A stretch of DNA of 64,000 bases from Hormiphora californensis (Eukaryota > Ctenophora > Tentaculata > Cydippida > Pleurobrachiidae). Both the position numbers and the translations under genes were made by a program. This document shows, piece by piece, positions 23,590 through 34,350 of the stretch (the first letter of the stretch is position 1; each line of letters opens with the position of its first letter). The notes under the pieces were generated by a model. It saw nothing but the letters and a program-made list of their open reading frames with translations. It ran no database searches and was not told the DNA's origin. The stretch spans positions 4,679,496 through 4,743,495 of the forward strand of contig CM035357.1 in assembly GCA_020137815.1 (NCBI GenBank), in the 5' to 3' direction.

Positions 23590-24619
23590 ATACTGGATAC
23601 CATGGTGAGATGTTGCATTCAGTTGCCATGGTGAGATATTGCATTTAGTTGCCATGGTGACTCTACTACCAATGAGAGAGGAGATATAACGGAGGTGATC
23701 TATATCTTATGATGAGCTGATAAGGAATCTCTCAGATAATTTTAACTGATTTTAAATGTGCTATATATTTTATAAAGAACTCGACTTCAACAGATACCTA
23801 TTATAGATGCTTTGTTTTACTTTTATGGTTCACAAATCACATTTTTTCCCTGCCCGGGTGGATGCCCGAAGGGCATCCACCCGGATGATCGTTTTAGCAC
23901 GTGTGCTAAAAAGATCATAAAGGGTTTAGAAATCAGCAGATTGTGTAGTTAACTAAAAGTGTCCGTCCGTCCGTCCGTCACGGACAACGCTTGACAACGC
24001 TCCTTCATCAAATCAATTAATTGTTTTGATGAAATATGATGTCACGAGGCGCTTCTCCTGCAGGAAACTCGCGCGCACAGGACGTTTATGTTTCACTTCA
24101 AAGAAAGTCTATAACTTTGGCGCCGCGCCCTACGTCATTGTACTGTACAATGTTCACTTTTGAGTTGTGGCAATGGCATGAACTGCGACTTGAATACTAC
24201 ATGATATCACATAACCTTGAAACTGGAGTCTAATTAGTCAACCCATCAGCTTTACCGGCTCACATATCAGCATCCACTTAGAAGCAGGCGTGGCACAATC
24301 CAGATCTCATGCCGGCTGTCAAACTTTGACTCAAAGTTTATATCCTTGAAGTTGGGCAGGGAAATACAGCATTATGGGTACATAATGCAAATAATTCTTG
24401 TTTAGTTCTTGAGCCCCCAGTTGTTGTCCCTACTTTACTTATAACCGGAGTTATGAGTAGTTTGGTCAATATTTCCACGACAGTGATCAAGGATGAAGCA
24501 AACAATTTATCTAAAATCGAATCAAACTTTTGCTAAAATTTGGGTCCACTAGATTAAATCTTGAAAGTAGAGGTAAACAGTAAACACCCAGTCCTCCATT
24601 ATTCACCTAATCCAGTGTC
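23590..24619. other. Intergenic between convergent genes, with two perfect hairpins
   Basis: At 23854-23884, CGGGTGGATGCCC pairs with GGGCATCCACCCG around a GAA loop; at 23884-23918, ATGATCGTTTTAGCAC pairs with GTGCTAAAAAGATCAT. A (GTCC)n run follows near 23962. No exon seen. Confidence 0.65.
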
Positions 24620-26196
24620 TCAGTGGAAACTGGGTGGATCGTGAGCATAGGTCGCCCAGTCAGGAATTATTCCGCCTTCAAAATCAAAGGGTAGAAAGTA
24701 GTGCATTTTGGTTGTCGGGAAAGCACCAACAGAGTCGGCAAGTGTGCACTGTAGAGGTTCCAACTCATCGAAATAGTCCATTATCTTCTCCTTCAGCTCC
24801 TCCAATACATCAGGATGGGTCTTACCAATGTTGTTAGTCTCAAAGGGATCATCTGTGATATTGTAAAGTCGTGTGACATTCCAGTTAACGCAGTTTTCAC
24901 CAAATGTAAACCTCTCAGTTTGTATCACATGATCCTCCCTCAAGCATGGTTTGTAGCCCAAATAGTGCCTTGTAGTCACCCTTGATGTACGCTGCATTCT
25001 CTTTCACTGGATTTATGTGAACAAGAATCTCATCTCGCAAGCAGGTGTCTTCGTCGCCGGTAAAAAGAAATGTCGATTGGTCAATGCTGTCCAGAGAGTC
25101 GATTTGTGATTTGCGAACCTTGGAAATCTCTGTAAAGGCCTCCCATCCTCCTGTCCATCGAATGAGGGTAGAGTACCAGTCAGTGACGTGAACATAGCAG
25201 GAAGTGGAACCTCGGGGTACCAGGATATCAGGGTTGGAGCTGTACAGAAATGCAGGAACTCTCACACCTCCCTCAAAAAGTTGGTTTTTCCATCCTCTCA
25301 GCGGGAGGCTGGAAGCAAAACGAGATTTTTCTGCGCCGTTGTCACTGGCCACAATCATTAGTGTGTTATTCCATATACCCGCCTCTTTATAGCTCTCAAT
25401 CACCTCGCTAAGAGAATCCTGGGCAGCGTTCAGCATAGCCTGTCGAACACAACTCGCGTTCGCTTTATCAAGACAGTCCTCTTGGAAGTAGGCATCAGGA
25501 GCAAAGAAGGGATAGTGAACATTTTGCATGCTATACATCATAAAGAGAGGCTGGGAGGAGTTGTGGTCCTCAACTACACCCTTAACCCTGCTTGCAAAGA
25601 GATTTTCACTGTATGTTTGGGTTGAATTCGGTAAAATGGACCAGTTTATTTCATCACCATCCTCCTCGCAAAAGTACAAATCGTTATATTTCTTGCCGGG
25701 AACGTATCTGTGTGACATATAGTCAATTTGGCCTTGGGTGTATCCGTACGCAGTGTCGAAGCCCCGAGTACACGGCATACAATCCCACCGAGCATAGCCA
25801 AGGTGCCATTTTCCCACCAAGTGTGTCGCGTAACCATTAGCACGAAGGACCTCCGGAAGTAAGATCTGATCTCTGTCCAGACACTCCTTGGTATAAGGTT
25901 GAAAAACTTCGTCGTCAATTCCCAAGGCAATGGCATACCTGACCAGTGTACAGAGAGCCCCGTGCAGGGGTACACAAAAACTGGGAGTAGTATCTGTCCA
26001 GGATGAGACCCTCACTTGCAAGCTTATCAAACAGGGGTGTGGTGATATTCTTTTTAATTTCCGGGTAAGTGTAACCCATATCTCCGTATCCCATATCGTC
26101 AATCAACACAAACAGGATGTTCGGTTTACCAACATCTGATCCCCGAACAGTTGGAGCTCCAAGAAAAAGGAGGAGGGAGAGAAGGACGGTGACCAT
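24620..26196 (-). CDS. Arylsulfatase (ARSB/I/J-like), intronless, two +1 frame breaks
   Basis: One uninterrupted coding stretch that would encode about 524 residues, close to arylsulfatase B. Signal peptide (MVTVLLSLLLFLGAPTVRG), metal-binding Asp pair in FVLIDDMGYGDMG, then the sulfatase signature CTPARGSLYTG whose Cys (about 75) is the one converted to formylglycine, and a second signature VGKWHLGYARWDCMPCTRGF (from about 127). DNGAEKS and a C-terminal VTRLYNITDDPFETNNI also fit the family. It would hydrolyse sulfate esters of glycosaminoglycans in lysosomes or outside the cell. The frame breaks by one extra base near 25938, just after the signature, and near 24956 (ALFG then YKPC). Both downstream frames stay open and conserved, so decay is not advanced. 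Confidence 0.88.
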
Positions 26197-26627
26197 GATA
26201 AAGGGATAGGTCGAAGATATAGTTTCTTCTCACGGAAAGCTGGTCAAGAATCAACGTAGTTCGCAAAAGTGACCTGGGTTGTCATGAAAGTTGAGCGTGG
26301 GCAGGGACTGGACTACAATCGCATAATTCATCATTACTAGATAGCGCCTAGCCGCATTATTTTAGAATTGAGACATGCAGCCCCACTTTTCCTCACTATA
26401 TAGCTGCAAGCTCACTTGGTGTCCCGTTCACTAGCACTGATCTGATTACACTATCTTCCCACCCATAAACCAGCCGGGGTAGAAAGCAGGCTAAAGAACA
26501 CGAAGTTTCACCACAGTACACATAGCTCCGGTTAGAAAAGGAGTAGGAAAAAATTTCACTTCAGTTTTCACCAAAATGTAAGTAAGGCTACTAAAATACG
26601 CATAATCCCCTCAATTTTATAGCCTAA
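26197..26627. promoter_or_regulatory. Divergent intergenic region between arylsulfatase and RMND5
   Basis: 431 bp between two opposite start codons; it must hold both promoters. A TATATAG at about 26396 is a possible TATA box for the plus-strand gene. No other motif recognised. Confidence 0.4.
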
Positions 26628-29600
26628 ATGGACTGTGTTGGAGTGCTAAGATCAGAATATGGGAAGGTAGCCTGTAAACACGAGGACCTCATCCAGGGGG
26701 CTGATGCGATCGACAAACTATTGGACCCTGCCGTGGTAAGTTCTTGACAAACTATTGGATCCTGTCGTGGTAAGTTCTCGACAAACTATTGGGCCCTGCC
26801 GTGGTAAGTTCTTGACAAACTATTGGACCCTGCCGTGGTAAGTTCTTGACAAACTATTGGACCCTGCCGTGGTAAGTTCTCGACAAACTATTGGACCCTG
26901 CCGTGGTAAGTTCTTGACAAACTATTGGACCCTGCCGTGGTAAGTTCTTGACATACTATTGGACCCTGCCGTGGTAAGTTCTTGATTGTAGAAGCAGCCG
27001 TTCTCTCCCCGCCTTTTGAATAATATCCCTTTTTGTACCTTAATAACATTTCCCAACCGGAACAGTTCCTTCCCAACAATTATTCCACCCTCATGACCCC
27101 CCTCTGATTCACCCATAATGACCCACATTTCAGTCTGGACCGGACTATTTGAAACAAGTCAAGTTTGAGCTCTCCAGAATTTCCCAGTCACACAAGGATT
27201 GGCATGGCTCTATTAGTCGCTTTGGAAAGGCAATCGACAAACAGATGACTGAAAATGTGGCGTTCTTTTCTAATACAAACAAGTTTAGGGACTCGCCACT
27301 TATCCAGCAGCTGATATGTGAGCACTTTCTTCGACAGGTTAGTTAGTGTTAGTTAGTGTTAGTTAGTGTTAGTTAGTGTTAGTTAGTGTTAGTTAGTGTT
27401 AGTTAGTGTTAGTTAGTGTTAGTTAGTGTTAGTAAGTGTTAGTTAGTGTTAGTTAGTGTTAGTCAGTGTTAGTCAGTGTTAGTTAGTGTTAGTTAGTGTT
27501 AGTTAGTGTTAGTTAGTGTTAGTTAGTGTTAGTTAGTGTTAGTTAGTGTTAGTTAGTGTTAGTTAGTGTTAGTTAGTGTTAGTTAGTGTTAGTTAGTGTT
27601 AGTTAGTGTTAGTTAGTGTTAGTTAGTGTTAGTTAGTGTTAGTTAGTGTTAGTTAGTGTTAGTTAGTGTTAGTTAGTGTTAGTTAGTGTTAGTTAGTGTT
27701 AGTTAGTGTTAGTCAGTGTTAGTTAGTGTTAGCTAGTGTTAGTTAGTGTTAGTTAGTGTTAGTTAGTGTTAGTTAGTGTTAGTTAGTGTTAGTTAGTGTT
27801 AGTTAGTGTTAGTTAGTGTTAGTTAGTGTTAGTTAGTGTTAGTTAGTGTTAGTTAGTGTTAGTTAGTGTTAGTTAGTGTTAGTTAGTGTTAGTTAGTGTT
27901 AGTTAGTGTTAGTTAGTGTTAGTTAGTGTTAGTTAGTGTTAGTTAGTGTTAGTTAGTGTTAGTTAGTGTTAGTTAGTGTTAGTTAGTGTTAGTTAGTGTT
28001 AGTTAGTGTTAGTTAGTGTTAGTTAGTGTTAGTTAGTGTTAGTTAGTGTTAGTTAGTGTTAGTTAGTGTTAGTTAGTGTAGTTAGTGTTAGTTAGTGTTA
28101 GTTAGTGTTAGTTAGTGTTAGTTAGTGTTAGTTAGTGTAGTTAGTCATATCTTGTGTGTAGTTAGTCATATCTTGTGTAGTTAGTCATATCTTGTGTAGT
28201 TAGTCATATCTTGTGTGTAGTTAGTCATATCTTGTGTAGTTAGTCATATCTTGTGTGTAGTTAGTCATATCTTGTGTAGTTAGTCATATCTTGTGTAGTT
28301 AGTAATATCTTGTACATAGTTAATCATAAATCAGTTCGTCTTGTTCCAACTTCAGCAACTCACTCCTCCAAACTCCTAGATCTCTGACCCCCTCTCTTCA
28401 GGGAGACCTAGATCTGGTGTCACAATTTATTAGAGAGAGTGGATACCAGCTGGATGAAGCTAAGAGGCTCCCTTTTGTACAACTTCACGAGATCGTGACT
28501 GCTCTAAAAGCGGGAAACCTGGCCCCTGCAATGCAGTGGTGTGAAACCAACAGAATGGAACTTAAGAAGAGGTAGGAATTCAGGAGGAAAGGTCTGGAAG
28601 GCGGAGGTGGGAGTGGTTAAATTCAGGGAGATCTGAAATATATTTAAAAAACTATGATCAGTAGTTGGGATCTGGAAAAGTGATCATGATCAGTATCTAC
28701 CACAACAATTGCTGAAACATTTCTTTTCCAGGAGTAGTCTAATAGAATTCCTACTACACCGTCGACATTTTATCAGCCTGGTACAGAACAAGAAAACTAC
28801 AGAGGCACTGAGATACGCTAAAATACTTGGTAAGTCTGGTAAACTCTTAGGACAGTTTTTCGCCAATATGGGATGGATTGGGGGAACTGATCCTAAACTT
28901 TTTATTTCAGGCCAGTTCTCTGATACGCAGAAGAAACCCCTACAACAATTAATGGGAACACTCCTGTTTATTAATTCTGGTCTGGAAAATTCACCCTATG
29001 CCTACCTAATTGGTAGGTACCCTTTTTTGTTCCAACATTATTGAGTTTGGTAGAAATATGATAACTCTTAGTCTCAAGCGATTTTTAGAGAAATCTATTC
29101 TTCCAATTACTTTGTAATCAGCTCCAGAATCTTGATCCTGTCGAGCGCTTTACCAGAAATCCCTTCATAATACAGTCGGACCCCGATTTAACGGCCCCCG
29201 ATTTAGCGGCACCCCGATTTAACGGCAGGATAAATTTCCCCCAAAATTTTTTGAAATTTTTTTTTGAAATTTTTTTTGAATTTTATTTTTGAAATTTTTT
29301 TGAAAAACCACGTCCAAATCGTGTTTGGAATCGGTGCATCTTATTGCATGTCTTGCCGGTAATTAGACGGTTCGAAACGAACAGATATGTGATCCCCATG
29401 AGGCCCATCGAATCGCAATTTAGACGCTTGTTAAACTGGCCTCATGGGGGATCACGTATCGGTTCGTTTCGAACCGTCTAATTAGCACAAGACTTGCGAT
29501 AAGAGCACTGATTCGAAACACGATTCGACGTGGTTGATTACCTTTGAAAATTCATAATTTTTTTGCAAAATTTACCAGGGGGGGGGGGGGGGGGGGGTTT

Positions 29601-29677
29601 TGGGGCGTTAATTTGTTCCCAAACCCAGGAAGTTGTGGAAGTTGTTTGGGTTTGTTTTTTAAAGGGATCGTGTTAAA

Positions 29678-29768
<91 letters not shown>

Positions 29769-32700
29769 AAAAAGAGGTTTATGTTAGTGTTAGTTAGTGT
29801 TAGTTAGTGTTAGTTAGTGTTAGTTAGTGTTAGTTAGTGTTAGTTAGTGTTAGTTAGTGTTAGTTAGTGTTAGTTAGTGTTAGTAGTGTTAGTTAGTGTT
29901 AGTTAGTGTTAGTCAGTGTTAGTTAGTGTTAGTTAGTGTTAGTTAGTGTTAGTTAGTGTTAGTTAGTGTTAGTTAGTGTTAGTTAGTGTTAGTTAGTGTT
30001 AGTTAGTGTTAGTTAGTGTTAGTTAGTGTTAGTTAGTGTTAGTTAGTGTTAGTTAGTGTTAGTTAGTGTTAGTTAGTGTTAGTTAGTGTTAGTTAGTGTT
30101 AGTTAGTGTTAGTTAGTGTTAGTTAGTGTTAGTTAGTGTTAGTCAGTGTTAGTTAGTGTTAGTTAGTGTTAGTTAGTGTTAGTTAGTGTTAGTTAGTGTT
30201 AGTTAGTGTTAGTTAGTGTTAGTTAGTGTTAGTTAGTGTTAGTTAGTGTTAGTTAGTGTTAGTTAGTGTTAGTTAGTGTTAGTTAGTGTTAGTTAGTGTT
30301 AGTTAGTGTTAGTTAGTGTTAGTTAGTGTTAGTTAGTGTTAGTTAGTGTTAGTTAGTGTTAGTTAGTGTTAGTTAGTGTTAGTTAGTGTTAGTTAGTGTT
30401 AGTTAGTGTTAGTTAGTGTTAGTTAGTGTAGTTAGTGTTAGTTAGTGTTAGTTAGTGTTAGTTAGTGTTAGTTAGTGTTAGTTAGTGTAGTTAGTCATAT
30501 CTTGTGTGTAGTTAGTCATATCTTGTGTAGTTAGTCATATCTTGTGTAGTTAGTCATATCTTGTGTGTAGTTAGTCATATCTTGTGTAGTTAGTCATATC
30601 TTGTGTGTAGTTAGTCATATCTTGTGTAGTTAGTCATATATTGTGTGTAGTTAGTCATATCGTGTGTGTAGTTAATCATAAATCAGTTCGTCTTGTTCAA
30701 ACTTCAGCAATTCACTCCTCCAAACTCCTAGATCTCACTGACCCCCTCTCTTCAGGGAGACCTAGATCTGGTGTCACAATTTATTAGAGAGAGTGGTTAC
30801 CAGCTGGATGAAGCTAAGAGGCTCCCTTTTGTACAACTTCACGAGATCGTGACTGCTCTCAAAGCAGGAAACCTGGCCCCTGCAATGCAGTGGTGTGAAA
30901 CCAACAGAATGGAACTTAAGAAGAGGTAGGAATTCAGGAGGAAAGGTCTGGAGAGCGGAGGTGGGAGTGGTTAAATTCAGGGAGATCTGAAATATATTTA
31001 AAAAAACATGATCAGTATTTATAGAAGGGATGAGGGCCCTCGAGGGATCTGGAAAAGTGATCATGATCAGTAGCTACCACAATTGCTGAAACATTTCTTT
31101 TCCAGGGGTAGTCTAATAGAATTCCTACTACACCGTCGACATTTTATTAGCCTGGTACAGAACAAGAAAACTACAGAGGCACTGAGATACGCTAAAATAC
31201 TTGGTAAGTCTGGTTCACACTGTATAAACTCTTAGGACAGTTTTTCGCCAATATGGCATGGATTGTGGGAACTGATCCTAAACTTTTTATTTCAGGCCAG
31301 TTCTCTGATACGCAGAAGAAACCCCTACAACAGTTAATGGGCACACTCCTGTTTATTAATTCTGGTCTGGAAAATTCACCCTATGCTTACCTAATTGGTA
31401 GGTACCCTTTTTTGTTCCAACATTATCGAGTTTGGTAGAAATATGATAACTCTTAGTCTCAAGCGATTTTTAGAGAAATCTATTCTTCCAATTCCAATTT
31501 TTAAATCTTGTATTACTTTGTAATCAGTTCCAGAATCTTGATCCTGTCGTGCGCTTTACCAGAAATCCCTTCATAATACAGTCGGACCCCGATTTAACGG
31601 CCCCCGATTTAGCGGCACCCCGATTTAACGGCAGGATAAATTTCCCCCAAAATTTTTTGAAATTTTTTTTTTGAAATTTTTTTTTGAATTTTATTTTTGA
31701 AATTTTTTTGAAAAACCACGTCCAAATCGTGTTTGAAATCGGTGCATCTTATTGCATGTCTTGCCGGTAATTAGACGGTTCGAAACGAACAGATATGTGA
31801 TCCCCATGAGGCCCATCGAATCGCAATTTAGACGCTTGTTAAACTGGCCTCATGGGGATCACGTATCGGTTCGTTTCGAACCGTCTAATTAGCGACAAGA
31901 CGTGCGATAAGATGCACTGATTCGAAACACGATTCGGACGTGGTTGATATACCTTTGAAAAATTTTCATAATTTTTTTTGCAAAATTTTACAGAACTAGC
32001 GCACCCATTGGGTGCGCCTCAAGTAAGGGCTTTTTGATAACTCATAACCCACGCGGCTTCGCCGTGTGGTTCTTTTCGCCCCTTTCAACGCCAATAACAC
32101 AGTTGCCATGGCAACTGAATTGGTAAATATGTGGACTGGCATGTTAAAAGTCATTCGAAAATATCAGCAAACTCCCACCGGAAGTTCCAAAAGTGTGAGC
32201 AACAGCTTTACAGCTTTGGGCACATAAAGTGTTTTATGAAGGAGCAGTCTGTCGCTTAGATACCGCCTAACGAACGACCACTTCGACGCGACATCTCCAA
32301 ATTATAATAGAGATGATTGTCAATGCCTTGATCGGTGCTCCCCATGAATTTTCAGAGAAAAATATATTTTGAAATTCAAATTGTTCCTCACCCCGCTTAA
32401 AGTGCCCCGATTCGGCATGGTATCACGTATCGGTTCGTCTAATTAGCAGCAAGACATGCGATAAGATGCACTGATTCGATAAACGATTCGGACGTGGTTG
32501 ATATAGAAACCTTAGAAAATTTTTATAACTTATTTTTAAATTATCTTGAAATTACTTTCTTTTTCTAATCAGAAATGATCATGTAATCAATACATGGACA
32601 TTGCATTTAACACTTAGAGGTGTTTTAGTATAGCATTTTGGACAAAACTAGGGTTTTATGGGCCAAATATGCTCTACCCCGATTTAACGGACACCCCGAT

Positions 32701-33544
32701 TTAACGGACAAAACCCTTTCCCCCGAGGGTGCCGTTAAATCGGGGTCCGACTGTATAAGCAAAGATATTCTTCCAATTCTGTTAAAGATGAGTTTAGTAG
32801 TAATTCCTATTCTATTTTCTAATACATATCCCTTGCAGAGGAGGCATATTCGATGGAGATATGTGACATGTTGACAAAGGAGGCGTGCTCTCTCCTGGGT
32901 CTCTCGAAAGAGTCGCCCCTTGCTATAACAGTGGATGCAGGGTGCAAGGCCTTACCTGCCCTAAATGCTATCAAACAGGTATATTATATTTGTATCACTG
33001 TCTCTCTGTCTCCCTCAACTCCAAACCCAATTCCTTTTTTCCAACTCCATAAATTCCAGTAACACAGTGTCATGTTCACAGTGTCATGTTCACGGTGTCA
33101 TGTTCACACATTGTTCAGGTGATGGAGGTTAAACAGTTGTGGGAGCTGAAAGATGAACTTCCCTGCGAGGTGGAACTAGGTCCATCCTGCCAATTCCACA
33201 CCCTCCTGGCATGCCCCATCCTCAGGTGAGATCCGAGATTCTGATTACTTCTACAATCCTAGTGACAATAAGTACATTCCTTTCCCCTAAACATATATAT
33301 CCTCTCGATCCCAAACTCGCCCAGTAGAGACACTTGTCTAGTCATTAAAACTCCCAAATTGCCCTATAACATGTTTTCTATCACAGGGCCCAGTGTACGA
33401 AGACAAATCCCACCGATGAGGCTAGAATGTGGACATGTCATATCGAACGATGCCTTGAAACGATTGACAATGACCAGCAAAGTGAAGTGTCCATATTGTC
33501 CTCAAGAGACAAGCCCAACCAATGCCCGCGAGCTGCACTTTTGA
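26628..33544 (+). CDS. RMND5: RMND5 (CTLH/GID E3 ubiquitin ligase RING subunit)
   Basis: Exons 26628-26735, 27134-27337, 28402-28571, 28732-28829, 28911-29012, then a second copy of the last three at 30756-30925, 31106-31203, 31296-31397, then 32839-32978, 33119-33225 and 33394 (or 33387)-33544. The product, about 359 residues with one copy, matches RMND5 throughout: GSISRFGKAIDK, CTLH/CRA helices (ESGYQLDEAKRLPFVQL, GLENSPYAYLI), KDELPCEVELG, and the degenerate RING (MRLECGHVISNDALKR, VKCPYCPQETSP). RMND5 pairs with MAEA to form the catalytic module of the CTLH ligase. The exon triplet is 370 bp and enters in phase 0 but leaves in phase 1, so both copies cannot be spliced together in frame. 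At the last exon the CAG before GGCCCAG leaves the RING out of frame unless a base is skipped; the CAG 7 bases downstream restores it. Confidence 0.92.
26712..26985. repeat. 34-bp minisatellite copying RMND5 exon 1 end and 5' splice site
   Basis: Eight units containing GACCCTGCCGTGGTAAGTTC; the first is the real exon end (DPAV, GTG|GTAAGT). All eight retain a strong GTAAGT donor. The unit is not a multiple of three. Confidence 0.95.
27338..28138. repeat. 10-bp satellite GTTAGTTAGT starting at an RMND5 5' splice site, copy A
   Basis: About 80 units beginning exactly at the donor of exon 2 (CGACAG|GTTAGT), with occasional C-for-T variants. It passes into a second array of TAGTTAGTCATATCTTGTGT (28139-28320). 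Confidence 0.95.
29173..29577. mobile_element. Pogo-like element, truncated copy in duplication copy A
   Basis: Starts after TA with CAGTCGGACCCCGATTTAAC and matches the left part of the 31579 element. It is cut off at the poly-G junction at 29578, so the right end is missing. Confidence 0.75.
29578..29783. repeat. Poly-G tracts at the duplication junction
   Basis: A G run of about 20 at 29578-29597 and one of nearly 90 at 29680-29767, separated by TTTTGGGGCG-type low-complexity sequence. They sit exactly where duplication copy A ends and the satellite of copy B begins, so this may be an assembly artefact. Confidence 0.85.
29784..31993. repeat. 2.2-kb direct duplication inside RMND5, copy B
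   Basis: Repeats 27338-29577: satellite (29784-30488), TAGTTAGTCATATC array (to about 30665), three exons and the left part of a pogo-like element. Exon differences between copies are few and nearly all synonymous; the one clear replacement is Ser to Gly at the start of the middle exon. Confidence 0.9.
31579..32753. mobile_element. 1.2-kb pogo-like non-autonomous element
   Basis: TA-flanked element with left end CAGTCGGACCCCGATTTAAC and right end GTTAAATCGGGGTCCGACTG (TA at 31577-31578 and 32754-32755). The interior holds a hairpin around TTAGACGGTTCGAAACGAAC and a partly repeated block (GTGCGATAAGATGCACTGAT near 31900 and again near 32455). No transposase frame seen. It lies in the RMND5 intron before exon 6. 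Confidence 0.75.
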
Positions 33545-34350
33545 GAAATATGGAACACTCTTTTTCTTGCATCTTTCACATGTTTAAACTTTTTCGAAGA
33601 AGAATGGGTGTTTAGGCTGGGTATATGAGAGAGTGTTATTTCCCACTTGACAGTGAGACAGCTTGAGGGTGTTTGTATATTGTGTATTATGGTATTTCAT
33701 ATTCAGTTAACCATCTGAAACACCGTATATTCGATTCTAGTGTGAAGAATGCAGGTGAGACAGCTGTCGAAAGTTTTTATGAAATAAAATGCATGTGTGA
33801 GCTGCTGCACAACAAATGCATGATGCTGAGGACTTTTCAAAAAAAGCTGGACTGGCCAACTCAACTTTTTGTAACGCGCGAAAATCACCCATGATATGTT
33901 TGATGCGCAAAACGCGCGCGTGGGAAGTTTCATGCGCGTAACAACACAACACAGATGCAGGAGTGTAAGCCAGCTCCTTTCCGGGAGGGGGTGTTTCCGG
34001 GTTCGCTTAAACATAGGCCATTGCTCCAGCTCCCCCTGGCTGTCCTTATTAATACAGGAAACGGAGATCAATTCGATCAGACAATTCTTTTCCTTGTCCT
34101 TCCATAAAAACTCGTGTTTTGAATTAGGTAAAACAAGAAAGAATTACAGAAGTATTATACAATCTACAACACATAGCATCCGCCATCCAGCCTGTTCATT
34201 AACACAGTCAAAACATCACCAAACATCACAGTTTCTCAGAACTGATAGGAATATTTCAACAGTATCAAATTCATCCATACTAGCGGGTACTGCTGGCTAG
34301 CCGAGCAATATTGGTAGTCACTGTACCTCGCCTTTCAACGTTCGAGTTGT
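33545..34350. other. Intergenic between convergent RMND5 and DAPP1-like genes
   Basis: Open frames here (about 33896-34300 on plus, 33703-34071 on minus) show no splice structure, signal peptide or family match and overlap each other; I do not call them genes. Confidence 0.55.

Noticed and set aside
27338-30488. CRISPR array suggested by regular short repeats
   Set aside because: Units are 10 bp and contiguous without unique spacers, in an animal gene intron; it is a satellite.
28402-31397. Two separate RMND5 genes
   Set aside because: Only the middle exons are duplicated; the first two and last three exons occur once.
33703-34300. Possible gene between RMND5 and the DAPP1-like gene
   Set aside because: Overlapping frames on both strands of similar length, no family features, and no consistent splice sites.
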